Numbered from the stretch's first letter, positions 1 to 9,362 are shown. The stretch: 64,000 bases of DNA from Halohasta litchfieldiae (GCF_002788215.1 NZ_CP024845.1:3268023-3332022); one strand, 5' to 3'. Program-made: numbers and translations. Notes: generated from the sequence alone by a model not told the origin.

Positions 1-201
1 AGCAAGCAGCTCCCGTTGCCCAGCGTTTGTGAGTTCGCTGAGCGCGTCTGCTGGCCCCTCGAATCGTTCGAGCCGCCAGAACTCCTCGGCATCGATACTG
101 CCACCGACCCCCCTTGAAGAGACTCCAGTAGGGTCGGTAAGCAACTGCTGTAGTGGCCCCGCTGTCTCCTCGTAGACGAGGTCGAAAACGAACTCTCGCA
201 T
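1..201 (-). CDS. HTH-10 (Bat/DmsR-type) regulator, N-terminal part only
   Basis: The reverse strand is open from an ATG at 201 to the window edge, giving 67 residues that begin MREFVFDLVYEE and later read EEFWRLERFEGPADAL. This resembles the N-terminus of haloarchaeal HTH-10 regulators, where an N-terminal sensory region precedes a C-terminal Bat-like helix-turn-helix. The DNA-binding end lies outside the window, so the assignment rests on N-terminal resemblance alone. The codons are typical for the neighbourhood. Its promoter should lie in the gap just above 201. Confidence 0.6.
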   Translation of the reverse strand, partial: MREFVFDLVYEETAGPLQQLLTDPTGVSSRGVGGSIDAEEFWRLERFEGPADALSELTNAGQRELLA

Positions 202-698
202 ATCTGTACCGTCAGTTAGTAGATAGTCTCAATGTAAGTTCCTGTCGTTGCGGTTGCCGTAGACGGGTCACCAATCTACGCCACAAGAGCGTTCTGGAAT
301 ATTATACATTGTAACGAAGGGAACGGGGCGGTTTGCTCTCACCAATGCGCGTTCGTTTCACTGGTCGCTGCACAGTTACTCGCGTTTGATCGGATGCTTC
401 GGTGGATCGGCGGACTCACAATCGTGAGTGTGTTTCTGTTGATCATATAGAGCCGATTGTAGCGAGAGTGTCTTCTCTGAATGGCTTGTTGTAGATGATC
501 GATTGAAATGGAGATTTCTATCAGATGTAGATGCTGCATATGCGCCCATCTTGCACGGCACGTCCTAACAAAATTCAGAGAGGACTGTTCCGCGATCCCC
601 ACTTAGAATCACTGACGTTTGTCTCCATCTGTTACCCTCTGTTACTATCTATTACCACCTGTTACCATCTGTTACCGTTCTTCGTCGACTACGATCTG
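202..698. other. Intergenic region, 497 bp
   Basis: No gene is supported here. The region is more A+T-rich than its surroundings, with an ATTATACATT stretch near 301. The plus strand is open from 238 to 450 and ends in a hydrophobic run, but it has no start before 394. A 10-bp tandem repeat lies at 625-674, near the end of the helicase gene. Confidence 0.6.
625..674 (+). repeat. Five tandem 10-bp units, consensus CCATCTGTTA
   Basis: Five consecutive units read CCATCTGTTA, CCCTCTGTTA, CTATCTATTA, CCACCTGTTA and CCATCTGTTA. The array ends 25 bp beyond the helicase stop codon, which is on the minus strand. On the helicase mRNA sense the unit reads TAACAGATGG. A 10-bp period matches one helical turn. 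The function is unknown. Confidence 0.85.
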
Positions 699-2759
699 CT
701 ACATCTCTTCGTCGGCGAGTTCCTGCTCGGCGACGATTTCGTACGGCGTTAGGCCCTCCCTAATGCCATCCAACAGCCGGAAGGCGTCGTCTGGCGAGAG
801 GAAATGCCGTGTAACGACCCGACCGAGCGGTGTCGGTTCCAGTCCATCGATGAACTCCCATTCAAGCAGTTTGCCGATGGATCGCGTCGTATCGATCTCG
901 CCGAGCATTCGGTCGTTGAGCCGTTTTGCGCTTTTGCCTCCAACCGTAACATTGGCCAGCGTCTCCTCGACGGCGGCGTCCTGATCGTAGACGTTTCGGA
1001 CGTCCTCCATCTCGCCTTTTAAGAGTTTGAACGCTACCTCGTCTTCGGTCATCTCCATCGAGTTGTGATAGGTGACGTCGGGTTCGATCAGCATGTAGAC
1101 CGTCCCGCGGTCGTGGTAGTCGGGTCGACCCGCACGCCCGAGCATCTGGCTGAACTCCTGGACTGAGAGCCACTCGATGCCCATGGCGAGCGTGTCAAAA
1201 ATCACCTGCGAGGCCGGGAAGTCGACACCCGCCGCGAGTGCGGCGGTGGTGACGACCGCCGAGAGATCCTGATCCAGGAACTGCTTTTCGACCTTCTTTC
1301 GCTTTTTATAATCGAGCCCGGCGTGGTAGGGTGCCGAATCGTACTGGAGTTTCCGGCTGATCGTATGGCACCGTCGACGGGAGTTGGTGAAAATGATCGT
1401 CTGGCCCCGATACCCCTTCGAGGATTTCTGGTCGAAAGCCCGCTTGACGAGCCGGTCTTCGAGCCGGAGCTTTTCCTGTTCGTCGGCAAAGGTGACGTGG
1501 CGCTCGATAGGGATCGGTCGCTCCTCGAACTCGATGAGGCGCGCACCGAGTCGACCGGCCAACCATTCGGGGTTGCCGACCGTGGCCGAGAGGTAGATCC
1601 ACTGTGCGCCATCGTAGCCGCCGCTCTGGGTTTCAGCCCGCTTCTCACAGTAGTATTTAAGACGCGAAATCAACCCATCGAGGCGGTGGCCCCGCTCTTC
1701 TTCTTTGAGTGTGTGAACCTCGTCGATGACGACCGAGCCGATGTCGCCGAGGTTTTTGCCGGTTCTGAGGGCGTGGTCAATTCCTTCATACGTCCCAACG
1801 ATGACATCCGCATTGGGATCGAACTGGCTGCCAGAGTCCGCGATTCGACTCGCGCCGACGCGAATCGTCACGTCGAGGCCGAGTTCGCCGTACCGCTCTT
1901 TGAAATCCTCGTGTTTCTGATTCGCAAGGGCGACGAGTGGGACTAAAAACAGCATCTTGCCCTTGCCTTTGAGGGCGCGGTCGATGCCAGCGATCTCGCC
2001 GACCAGCGTCTTCCCGGTCGCGGTCGCGCTCACGACGAGCTGGTCCTCGCCATCTAAGAGCCCATTTCGGACCGAGAGGCTCTGGACTGGGAGGAGGTTT
2101 TCGAACCGGGATTCGGTCATTTCCTTCAGCCGGGGATGTAGGTCGAGATCGGCCGTTTTGACCGGGTCGACGTCGTCGACAGTGGCACTAATCACGTCGA
2201 ACTTCGTCAGATCTGGATCGAGTTCGCCCGACAGGAGGTCGACGATTCGGTCGAGATCTTGGACTTCGAGCAGCAGATCCTCAAGCCGGTCCTGTGCGGA
2301 GCCGGTGAACTGACCCTTATACGAGAGCTCGCGTTCGAGCTCCTCGACCGCGCAGTCGGGACAGATATGTTCGCGGTCGGTTTTGATCGCCGTTTCGTCG
2401 GTGATCGGCGAGTAGCGACCGTCGTTAGCGCAGTAGCGGCAGGTGCGGACGACTTGGGCTTCGAGCTGATAGCCATCGAGGAGCTCCCGTAGCTCCTCGC
2501 GGCCATCGTTGGAGGTTTGTTGTGAGATCCGGATCCGGGAGGCGTTACGAGCGAGGTCGACGAACTCAGTCGGGTCCCGTGGCTCCTCACTGGAGCCGCG
2601 TTTCGCTCGGAACCGGCCCGGTCGCGGGCCGGCACTCGTCTGCTTGGGGTCGAGCGTGCCCTGAAACACCCGAGAACCGTTTTTCCGGGCGACGACACGG
2701 TAGCTGTCTCCGGTTTCGTGGAGAAACAGCGTTCCGACCTGTGGGACCTGCTGCGACAC
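699..2759 (-). CDS. Ski2-like DEAD/DEAH-box helicase
   Basis: This is a superfamily 2 helicase of about 686 residues. A CxxC pair near residue 108 and another near 134 form a probable zinc site. The helicase core follows, with a Walker A loop SATATGKT (about 244-251), a DEVH box (about 347), SAT (about 392) and a QMLGRAGR motif VI. DEVH and the QMLGRAGR form point to the Ski2/Hel308 branch, which unwinds RNA or forked DNA using ATP; the substrate cannot be told here. The start is GTG at 2759, with a TATA-like GATATACC just over 20 bp upstream. A TTG two codons earlier is the alternative. The gene is divergent from the protease at 2872. Confidence 0.9.
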   Translation of the reverse strand: MSQQVPQVGTLFLHETGDSYRVVARKNGSRVFQGTLDPKQTSAGPRPGRFRAKRGSSEEPRDPTEFVDLARNASRIRISQQTSNDGREELRELLDGYQLEAQVVRTCRYCANDGRYSPITDETAIKTDREHICPDCAVEELERELSYKGQFTGSAQDRLEDLLLEVQDLDRIVDLLSGELDPDLTKFDVISATVDDVDPVKTADLDLHPRLKEMTESRFENLLPVQSLSVRNGLLDGEDQLVVSATATGKTLVGEIAGIDRALKGKGKMLFLVPLVALANQKHEDFKERYGELGLDVTIRVGASRIADSGSQFDPNADVIVGTYEGIDHALRTGKNLGDIGSVVIDEVHTLKEEERGHRLDGLISRLKYYCEKRAETQSGGYDGAQWIYLSATVGNPEWLAGRLGARLIEFEERPIPIERHVTFADEQEKLRLEDRLVKRAFDQKSSKGYRGQTIIFTNSRRRCHTISRKLQYDSAPYHAGLDYKKRKKVEKQFLDQDLSAVVTTAALAAGVDFPASQVIFDTLAMGIEWLSVQEFSQMLGRAGRPDYHDRGTVYMLIEPDVTYHNSMEMTEDEVAFKLLKGEMEDVRNVYDQDAAVEETLANVTVGGKSAKRLNDRMLGEIDTTRSIGKLLEWEFIDGLEPTPLGRVVTRHFLSPDDAFRLLDGIREGLTPYEIVAEQELADEEM

Positions 2760-2841
2760 GGCCAATGGTAGGCAATCGGGGTATATCAGGCGTTCGGCTC
2801 AGCATCGACGTCGATAGTGAGACGAGATAGCCAAGGCCACA

Positions 2842-2847
2842 TTAATA
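2842..2847 (+). promoter_or_regulatory. TATA-like box of the site-2 protease gene
   Basis: TTAATA lies 25-30 bp before the ATG at 2872, the spacing expected of a leaderless haloarchaeal transcript. Confidence 0.5.
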
Positions 2848-2871
2848 CCGCCGCCCCGACAACCCACACGT

Positions 2872-4059
2872 ATGCGTGGTATTCGTCTCGGGAGCGCCTT
2901 CGGCATCCCGATCCAACTCAACTGGACGTTTCTGTTCATTTTGCCGATTTTTGCATGGATTATCGGCTCGGATATCGTCCAACTGACCGAACTCGTCAAC
3001 AACGTCCTCGGTGGCTCGATTTCGACCGAGCCACTGACTGCCGGCTCGATGCCCTGGATACTCGGCTTTGCAGCCGCCGGCGGGCTGTTTTTCGGCGTGC
3101 TACTCCACGAGTTCGGCCACTCGCTGGTCGCCATGCGGTACGGACTCGAAATCGAGTCGATTACCCTCTGGCTGCTGGGTGGCGTGGCAAGCTTCAAAGA
3201 AATCCCCGAAGACTGGCACAAGGAGTTCAATATCGCCATCGCTGGCCCCGTGGTGAGCGTGTTGGTCGGTGTAGTGTCATTCATCGCGTTCATGCTGACA
3301 CCTGCGAATCTCAGCGCGGTCCAGTTCGTCCTCGGCTATCTCGCGGTGATGAACATCGGCCTCGCGATCTTCAACATGCTGCCGGGGTTCCCGATGGACG
3401 GTGGTCGGGTGCTTCGAGCCCTGCTGGCACGCAAGCGACCGCACGCCCAAGCGACCCAGATGGCCGCGGAGGTCGGGAAGATATTCGCGTTCATGCTCGG
3501 GCTGCTGGGGCTGTTCGCCTTTAGCCCATTGTTCATCCTGCTTGCCTTTTTCATCTACATCGCCGCCTCGGGAGAGGCCCAGCAGTCGACGGTCAAAGCC
3601 GCCTTCGAGGGCATCACCGTCCGCGACATCATGACGCCCGGTGCGGAGCTCCACGTTATCGAGGAGGAGGCGACGATTGCCGAACTGCTGAATCGGATGT
3701 TCACCGAGCGTCACACCGGATACCCGGTCGTCGACTCCCGCGGCGACCTCGTCGGGATGGTCACCCTCGACGATGCCCGGACGATCAAGGAGGTCGAACG
3801 CGACGCCTACCGGGTCGAAGAGGTGATGGAACGCGACGTCCAAGGCATCGGTCCGGATGTGGACGCGATCACTGCCCTCCGAACGATGCAGGAACACGAC
3901 GTCGGTCGACTCCCCGTCATCGACGAACAGGGGAATCTCACGGGAATTATTTCCAGAACCGACCTGATGACCGCCTTCAACGTGATCCAGAGCCGCGGCG
4001 ACAACAGCTCGATCATCCAGTCCGGTGGGTCGACGTCGGATCTACCCCCTGTTCAATAA
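2872..4059 (+). CDS. Site-2 protease (M50) with two CBS domains
   Basis: This is an intramembrane zinc metalloprotease of 395 residues. The HEFGH zinc motif is at 79-83 and the second conserved site reads NMLPGFPMDGGR near 165, the usual source of the third zinc ligand in S2P enzymes. Several hydrophobic helices surround these motifs. The last ~150 residues hold a CBS pair (IMTPGAELHVI and VEEVMERDV mark the two repeats), which in this family binds adenine nucleotides and probably gates activity. It should cleave membrane-bound substrates such as anchored regulators. The next gene encodes a membrane-anchored ArsR-type protein, a tempting but unproven substrate. Confidence 0.92.
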   Translation: MRGIRLGSAFGIPIQLNWTFLFILPIFAWIIGSDIVQLTELVNNVLGGSISTEPLTAGSMPWILGFAAAGGLFFGVLLHEFGHSLVAMRYGLEIESITLWLLGGVASFKEIPEDWHKEFNIAIAGPVVSVLVGVVSFIAFMLTPANLSAVQFVLGYLAVMNIGLAIFNMLPGFPMDGGRVLRALLARKRPHAQATQMAAEVGKIFAFMLGLLGLFAFSPLFILLAFFIYIAASGEAQQSTVKAAFEGITVRDIMTPGAELHVIEEEATIAELLNRMFTERHTGYPVVDSRGDLVGMVTLDDARTIKEVERDAYRVEEVMERDVQGIGPDVDAITALRTMQEHDVGRLPVIDEQGNLTGIISRTDLMTAFNVIQSRGDNSSIIQSGGSTSDLPPVQ

Positions 4060-4074
4060 CCAGCGACGAGAGGA

Positions 4075-4692
4075 TTACTGCCGCGTCGACCAGACGACGA
4101 CAACCGCAAGTGCGAGTAGACAGCCAACGAAGAAGACGACTCCCGGCTCGGTCAGCAGCGCACTGAGGCCACCGCTGGTCGACTCGGCGGCCGTCGCAGT
4201 CGCATCGGCAGCCGTCATCCCACCGGACTCGGTGGCCGCTTCCGGTGCCGACCCGATTGAGGTTGCGAGATACTGCACGAGCAGGCTGGCGAGCCCAAAG
4301 ATCCCAATCGCGCCAAGCAGCTCTCTGATCGCCGATTTGAGCCGGTCGACGGTCGACTGCCGGCCTGCACAGACGACGAGTGCCGATTCAGTCGGCGCAT
4401 AGATTTTCATCTCAGTTCCCTTCTCGGAGTACCAGGTATCGGCGACCGAGATCAGGTTCGCATCACTGAGATTCGTGAGATGGTACCGGATGTTCTGGAC
4501 GCTCGTGTCGGTCTCCTCGGCGAGTTCGGACGCGGGGCGTGGCTCTTCGTACAGTAGGGTGAGAATCTGTCTGGCGGTCGACGACGAGAGCGTTTTAAAA
4601 ACCTCGTCGGCAGCCTCCTCGGAGATCGAAATAACGTTCGCACCGTCATTGGCCGGCTCAACGCGGGACGTGAGTGGGAGAAGACTCTTCAT
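4075..4692 (-). CDS. ArsR-like winged-helix regulator with C-terminal membrane segments
   Basis: The product has 205 residues. Residues ~25-90 form a winged helix (EVFKTLSSSTARQILTLL, then SVQNIRYHLTNL as recognition helix). Two hydrophobic segments follow, at ~125-145 and ~185-203, with an Ala/Thr-rich linker. This is the layout of haloarchaeal membrane-bound HTH regulators. It converges with the site-2 protease. IS copy 1 begins 13 bp above the ATG, so the native promoter has been cut away. The matching upstream sequence is now near 40,537-40,558. Expression today must come from the IS or not at all. Confidence 0.8.
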   Translation of the reverse strand: MKSLLPLTSRVEPANDGANVISISEEAADEVFKTLSSSTARQILTLLYEEPRPASELAEETDTSVQNIRYHLTNLSDANLISVADTWYSEKGTEMKIYAPTESALVVCAGRQSTVDRLKSAIRELLGAIGIFGLASLLVQYLATSIGSAPEAATESGGMTAADATATAAESTSGGLSALLTEPGVVFFVGCLLALAVVVVWSTRQ

Positions 4693-4704
4693 AGGCGACG
4701 TATA

Positions 4705-5773
4705 GAGGGTGTCATAGAATAGTTCTCATAGCGTGATGACGGTGCTTCCTGGATTGTCTCCGCGTTCGTCGTTGGTGATCGCAATAACGAGACGAAGGCA
4801 CAGCGCGAGGAACACTTGTGCTCGTGCGTGGACGCGGCCTCGGGCGCGAACGTGCCCGAGGCCGCAGTCCTTGACGGCGTCGTTGGTTCGTTCGACTCCA
4901 CTCCGGCGGTTGTACGTCTCGTCTAGCGTCGATTGCTTCAGCTGAACGTCCTCGCTGTGTTCGTCGATGCGGGCTTCGACCCTGTACTCGATGTCTTTCG
5001 GATCGTCGGTGTTTCGTGCGTTGTACGGAGCGACTGGCACGACCCCTGCGGCCAGCAGGTGGTCGTGCCAGCCGAGCGTGTCGTAGGCGCTGTCTCCAAG
5101 CATCCAGATCGGTTTCTCGACGGCGAGCGCGTCACACGTGACGCGCATCGCCGTCTCCTCTGGCGCTTGCTTGCTCTCGGTGAACTCCGCGGCAATCGGG
5201 ATCTTTTGCCCGGTCGAGACGATCGTACAGCCGTAGCCGTGGTAGTACTCTTCGGCGGTTGGATCGTAGCCTTTCGACGCGTCTTGGTCGGCGGGCATCG
5301 TCCTCACGTCGGTGGAATCGATGGAGTAGGTCAAGTCGAGCAGGCCGCGGCAGGCGGCCTGCTCGACGAGGCGGTCGAAGACCTCGTCGACGACGTGTTC
5401 GAGGTCGGTGAGGAAGCGATCGACCGCGTCTCTCGACGGCGGTCGATCGAAGCCACAGCTGAGCCAGACGACCGTGTTCTGGAGTTCTCGCGTGACTGGA
5501 CGGATGCCGTAGACGTTCTTGTAGTAGCAGTGCAGGAACGCTCGGAAGAGTGCTGGTGGGTGATGATCTCGTGTTCGCCCCCGGCGAGCGGGGGCGAACA
5601 CATCGAATTCTTCGAGAAAGTCGAACTCAAGATGCTCGAACAACGCGAGCGTCTCGGTCGCCATTACATTGAAGAACTCGTCGATAGAAGTCTCCTCTTG
5701 CAGGATGCTGGCGCTCGTAGACACAGTTCCAACATCCTGCGTCTTCGTGTGTGACGCTTTCTATGACACCCTC
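4705..5773 (-). mobile_element. Insertion sequence copy 1 (1,069 bp, IS4/IS5-type DDE)
   Basis: The terminal inverted repeats GAGGGTGTCATAGAA are at 4705-4719 and, as reverse complement, at 5759-5773. One transposase gene fills the element. The flanks do not match each other: GACGTATA precedes the element and ATCAGT follows it. Both match, as reverse complements, the flanks of copy 2 (TATACGTC and ACTGAT). This is the signature of inversion between the two copies. The element sits between the start codon of the ArsR-type gene and its ancestral promoter. Confidence 0.97.
4726..5724 (-). CDS. IS transposase, DDE type (copy 1)
   Basis: The transposase has 332 residues and is identical in protein to the copies at 40608 and 59741. 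An N-terminal helical region (FRAFLHCYYKNVYG..., DUF772-like) precedes the catalytic core. The acidic triad is probably D136 (in SIDSTD), D211 (in MLGDSAYD) and E278. E278 sits in the Y-(2)-R-(3)-E-(6)-K signature of IS4/IS5-type enzymes (Y271, R274, E278, K285). The reading frame is intact, so the element could still be active. Its stop codon is 34 bp from the ATG of the ArsR-type gene on the same strand, so transcripts could run through into that gene. The ISfinder family was not determined. Confidence 0.95.
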   Translation of the reverse strand: MSTSASILQEETSIDEFFNVMATETLALFEHLEFDFLEEFDVFAPARRGRTRDHHPPALFRAFLHCYYKNVYGIRPVTRELQNTVVWLSCGFDRPPSRDAVDRFLTDLEHVVDEVFDRLVEQAACRGLLDLTYSIDSTDVRTMPADQDASKGYDPTAEEYYHGYGCTIVSTGQKIPIAAEFTESKQAPEETAMRVTCDALAVEKPIWMLGDSAYDTLGWHDHLLAAGVVPVAPYNARNTDDPKDIEYRVEARIDEHSEDVQLKQSTLDETYNRRSGVERTNDAVKDCGLGHVRARGRVHARAQVFLALCLRLVIAITNDERGDNPGSTVITL

Positions 5774-5785
5774 ATCAGTTTCAAT

Positions 5786-5800
5786 ATTGTATATATCTAT
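5786..5800 (+). promoter_or_regulatory. A+T-rich promoter region of menD
   Basis: The stretch ATTGTATATATCTAT is TATA-like and lies between the IS end and menD. It is 84-98 bp before the ATG, which would imply a leader of about 60 nt. Before the inversion it faced the promoter of the ABC transporter operon now at 41.6 kb. Confidence 0.5.
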
Positions 5801-5883
5801 ATTATCGGTGACAGTTCCTCCCGTGTCGACTCGCTGCCCACCCGCATCCCAACCCGCCGGACCTATCAACGACCACGACCAGA

Positions 5884-7647
5884 ATGGACTCAATGACTGC
5901 ACCGAACCGGAACACGCTCTGGGGGCGGGCCATCGCAAGTGAACTCGCCCGTAGCGGTGTCCGCACCGTCTGTATCTCGCCGGGGAGTCGGTCGACGCCA
6001 CTCACTGTCGCCTGCGACGAACACGACGATCTGCAGACCGTCTCGGCACTCGATGAACGCTCGGCGGCCTACTTCGCACTGGGTCGGGCTCGCCGGACGG
6101 GCGAGGTCACTCCACTTATCTCGACCTCGGGCACCGCTGCCGCCAACTACCATCCCGCCGTGATCGAGGCCAGCGAGGGTCGGGTCCCGCTATTGTTGCT
6201 GACTGCCGACCGACCGCCGGAGCTCCGAGATTCGGGAGCCAACCAGACCGTCGACCAAGAGAAGCTCTATGGCGACGCCGTCCGGTGGTACAAGGACCTC
6301 CCCGAGCCAGCCGCCGAAGACCGGACGCTTCGCTCGCTGCGAACCGACATCTCGCGGGCGGTCGGAACCGCTGAGGGGACGCCCTCCGGGCCAGTGCATC
6401 TCAACGTCCCATTTAAAAAACCGTTAGAGCCGACGCGGGTCGACGGCGATGTGCCCGCCGACCTACCGGAGTTGGCCGCCATGGGTCGCGGCTCCGAGGA
6501 GCCGTTCGTCAGCCGCACTGTCGGCCACCCGCAGTTGGACGATCAGGACCTCCGTAAACTGGCCGAGGAACTCAGCGTCGACCGTGGACTCATTGTCGCT
6601 GGACCGGCTGATCCGCCGGGGCTCACTGCCGAATCGGTCACTGCCTTCTCGCATGCCACCGGGTTCCCGATTCTCGCCGATCCGCTCTCGGGACTCCGGT
6701 TTGGGGGCCATACTCGTACCGCACCCGTCATTGGGGGGTACGACAGCTACGTCGACACCGCCGTCACCGAGTCGTGGCCCGATCCCGAGGTCGTCGTCCG
6801 ACTCGGGGCCTCGCCGACTTCGAAACCGCTGCGAAAGTATTTGGCCAAAACGGGGGCACGACAGTTAGTCGTCGACCCCACGGGCGCGTGGCGCGAGGCG
6901 GAGTTTGCGGCGACTGATCTGGTCGTCGCCGATCCGGACCGACTCTGTGGCCACCTCTCGCAGGTCATCCGCAGCGGTGGCAGCGCCGAGTGGCGAAACC
7001 GCTGGACGAACGCCGAGGCGGTCCACAGTGAGACGGTCGACGACCACGCTGACACAGCCTTCGAGGGCGGGATTCTCGCGGATGTCGTCGCTGGACTCGC
7101 CGATCCGTCGACGCTTGTGGTCTCCAACAGCATGCCGGTCCGTGACCTCGACCGCTTCGGGGAGCCGGGAACCAAATCCATTACCACGGTCGGCAACCGC
7201 GGGGCCTCCGGAATCGATGGCATCGTGTCGACCGCGCTGGGGGCGGCTCACGGGACGACCGACGACGTCACACTCGTGATCGGTGATCTGGCCTACTACC
7301 ACGATATGAACGGCCTGCTCGCACTCCAGCGTGCCAACGTTGATGCGACGATTGTCCTGCTCAACAACGACGGCGGCGGGATTTTTCACATGCTGCCTAT
7401 CGAGGAGTTCGAGCCGCCGTTCACCGACCAGTTCAAGACGCCCCACGGGATGGATTTCGAACCAACTGGGGATCTGTACGGGTTCGACTACAGCCGTGTT
7501 GAGGGTCGCTCGGCGTTCCGCGAGGCCTATAGCGAGGCGGTGTCGACCGATGGCTCGCACGTTATCGAGGTCGAAAGCGATGCCGAGGCGAGTCACGCAG
7601 TTCGGGATGAGTTGCAGGCCGAGACAGTCGACCGACTGGTCGACTGA
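5884..7647 (+). CDS. menD: 2-succinyl-5-enolpyruvyl-6-hydroxy-3-cyclohexene-1-carboxylate synthase
   Basis: MenD joins isochorismate and 2-oxoglutarate, using thiamine diphosphate, in menaquinone synthesis. The 587-residue protein has the family N-terminus (ARSGVRTVCISPGSRSTPL), the conserved SALDERSAAYFALG stretch and the TSGTAAANYHPAVIEA segment. A C-terminal ThDP-binding part follows (VIGDLAYYHDMNGLL, then LLNNDGGGIFHMLP). An in-frame ATG three codons later (5893) is an alternative start. In haloarchaea menF usually lies directly upstream. Here menF is 40 kb away on the opposite strand, because of the inversion between IS copies 1 and 2 and the ABC operon beyond. Confidence 0.95.
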   Translation: MDSMTAPNRNTLWGRAIASELARSGVRTVCISPGSRSTPLTVACDEHDDLQTVSALDERSAAYFALGRARRTGEVTPLISTSGTAAANYHPAVIEASEGRVPLLLLTADRPPELRDSGANQTVDQEKLYGDAVRWYKDLPEPAAEDRTLRSLRTDISRAVGTAEGTPSGPVHLNVPFKKPLEPTRVDGDVPADLPELAAMGRGSEEPFVSRTVGHPQLDDQDLRKLAEELSVDRGLIVAGPADPPGLTAESVTAFSHATGFPILADPLSGLRFGGHTRTAPVIGGYDSYVDTAVTESWPDPEVVVRLGASPTSKPLRKYLAKTGARQLVVDPTGAWREAEFAATDLVVADPDRLCGHLSQVIRSGGSAEWRNRWTNAEAVHSETVDDHADTAFEGGILADVVAGLADPSTLVVSNSMPVRDLDRFGEPGTKSITTVGNRGASGIDGIVSTALGAAHGTTDDVTLVIGDLAYYHDMNGLLALQRANVDATIVLLNNDGGGIFHMLPIEEFEPPFTDQFKTPHGMDFEPTGDLYGFDYSRVEGRSAFREAYSEAVSTDGSHVIEVESDAEASHAVRDELQAETVDRLVD

Positions 7648-7754
7648 TCGTTGGCTTGGTGACTGACCGCTGGCTGGTCGACTCGTTGGTGGGGACTAAC
7701 TGTTTCTCAAAACCAAATCAGCTATAGTGGCTGATTGGGTAGCAACTGTCACGC

Positions 7755-8024
7755 ATGACCAGAGCTGAACTCATCGCCGCCAGTGAATCGCTCGAACACG
7801 CCGCCGAGGGGGCCAGCGACGATCTCACGGCCAAACTCTCCGAGCAGGCCGACACCCTTGCGACCCTCGCCGACCGCGAGAAGGGGCCCGACCACGGTCG
7901 ACTGGCCAAAATCGAACACTCGCTTCGCTCGCTGAAGGAGTCGGCTAGCGACGAAGGGGCTGACCTAATCGACGACGCACTCACACACATCAAGGAGTAC
8001 CGAAAAACGGTTGATGGTGTTTGA
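7755..8024 (+). CDS. Small conserved haloarchaeal protein, helical
   Basis: The protein has 89 residues, is highly acidic and is predicted almost all helical (AELIAASESLEHAAEG, then LSEQADTLATLADREKGPDHGRLAKIEHSLRSLKE). It has no cysteines, signal peptide or membrane segment. I believe it belongs to a family of uncharacterised haloarchaeal small proteins (possibly DUF7553), but I cannot confirm the number. It lies between menD and an MFS carrier on the same strand with a gap of about 100 bp, so co-expression with menD is possible. Confidence 0.75.
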   Translation: MTRAELIAASESLEHAAEGASDDLTAKLSEQADTLATLADREKGPDHGRLAKIEHSLRSLKESASDEGADLIDDALTHIKEYRKTVDGV

Positions 8025-8116
8025 ATAGAGTACACCGAGCGACATCGGTCGGACAGTTTGGGGGTAGTGAGGAGACAATCACAACCATATAGTGACGCTG
8101 TGGTAAGTTTCGGGCG

Positions 8117-9349
8117 ATGACTGAGTCGACGCGGCTGCGTGGGACGCTGTGGATTATTTTGGCCTCGGCAACGCTGACAGTGATGGCCGGAGCGATCCTC
8201 GGCCCTATCGTCCCGGCGATCCAGTCGACGCTCGGCGTCTCCGAATCGAATGCGGGCCTCATCATTACGACTCACGGCGCGCTCATCGTCGTCTTCAGTC
8301 CGATTGCGGGCGCGCTCATCGACCGCTTCGGCCCGCGTCGACCCTTTATCGGTGGGCTCGTTTTGTACGGCATCGGCGGCGGGGCCGGACTCGGGATCGA
8401 TTCGTTCGGCCCGTTGCTCGCCTCGCGGGCCGTGTTGGGTGTCGGGGTGGCCTTTGTCTATACCGGTGTGACCGTGTTGATTTATGATCTCTATGAGGGC
8501 CAGCGGATGAACGAGGTCCTCGGGCTGCGGAGCAGCGCCAACAGCGTCGGCGCGGTGATCTGGCCGCTGGTCGGCGGCGCGCTCGGCACGCTCTCGTGGC
8601 AGGCCCCCTTCGGCGTCTATCTGGTTGCGATCCCGCTGGGATTGCTCGCAGTCGTGACGATCCCCGAAACCGGCGGCGAGAATCGATCCGCCCAGAGCGA
8701 GTCGACGGATAGGGGTCAGTCGACGGATAGGAGCACGTCAGCAGGTGGAATCGCCGGTATTGCTGCTGTTTTCCGGGAACGACCGGCGCTGCTGGCGGTG
8801 TATCTGCTGTATTTCGCCGCCAACGCGTTGCTGTACAGTATCGTTGTCTTCTATCCGCAGTTGTTGGCCCAGTTGGGGATCACCTCTTCGCTGTCGATCA
8901 GCCTTTATCTCGCGGCCAACGGGCTGGCTGGCGGGATTTCGGCGGCACTCTACGGTCGACTTGTGGCGCGAATCGAGCGACGATGGCTGGTGCTGATCGC
9001 GCTGGGCCTCTGGGTGGCGGCGTTTGCAGCGGCGACCGCGGCCCAGTCGGCGCTGACCGCAGTGCCGGCTGTCGTCGCGTTCGGGTTGGGGTTGGGATTG
9101 GTGTTTCCCTCGGCGTTCGGCTGGATCGAATCGCTTGCGCCAGTCGACCGGCAGGGCCAGTTTAGCTCCTATCTCGCCTCGGCAGGCTATACCGGCCAGT
9201 TCCTCTCGCCGGTGATCTTCGGCCCGCTGATCCCGCTGTTCGGGGTGCGGGGTGTCTTCGGGGCGGCGACCGCCGCCGCTGCTGTCGGGCTTGTCGTGTT
9301 GGGGGCGGCACTGGCAGTAGGGAAGACGGGGTCGACTGCGTCGTCGTAA
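8117..9349 (+). CDS. Major facilitator superfamily transporter
   Basis: The 410-residue protein has about twelve hydrophobic helices. The MFS motif between helices 2 and 3 reads GALIDRFGPRRPFIGG. An acidic, Ser-rich cytoplasmic loop (ESTDRGQSTDRSTSAGG) separates the two six-helix halves at about residue 200. The fold indicates a proton- or ion-coupled exporter or importer of small molecules. The substrate cannot be read from the sequence. The menD-side neighbours give no strong hint. Confidence 0.9.
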   Translation: MTESTRLRGTLWIILASATLTVMAGAILGPIVPAIQSTLGVSESNAGLIITTHGALIVVFSPIAGALIDRFGPRRPFIGGLVLYGIGGGAGLGIDSFGPLLASRAVLGVGVAFVYTGVTVLIYDLYEGQRMNEVLGLRSSANSVGAVIWPLVGGALGTLSWQAPFGVYLVAIPLGLLAVVTIPETGGENRSAQSESTDRGQSTDRSTSAGGIAGIAAVFRERPALLAVYLLYFAANALLYSIVVFYPQLLAQLGITSSLSISLYLAANGLAGGISAALYGRLVARIERRWLVLIALGLWVAAFAAATAAQSALTAVPAVVAFGLGLGLVFPSAFGWIESLAPVDRQGQFSSYLASAGYTGQFLSPVIFGPLIPLFGVRGVFGAATAAAAVGLVVLGAALAVGKTGSTASS

Positions 9350-9362
9350 CTGAGGGGGTGGA

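Noticed and set aside
238..450. A 71-codon open stretch on the plus strand ending in hydrophobic residues
   Set aside because: It has no start codon until 394, leaving only 18 residues. No promoter or family likeness was seen.
4933..5754. A 273-residue frame opposite the transposase, present in all three IS copies
   Set aside because: It mirrors the transposase codons on the other strand and has no protein features. Its length reflects G+C-rich codon bias.
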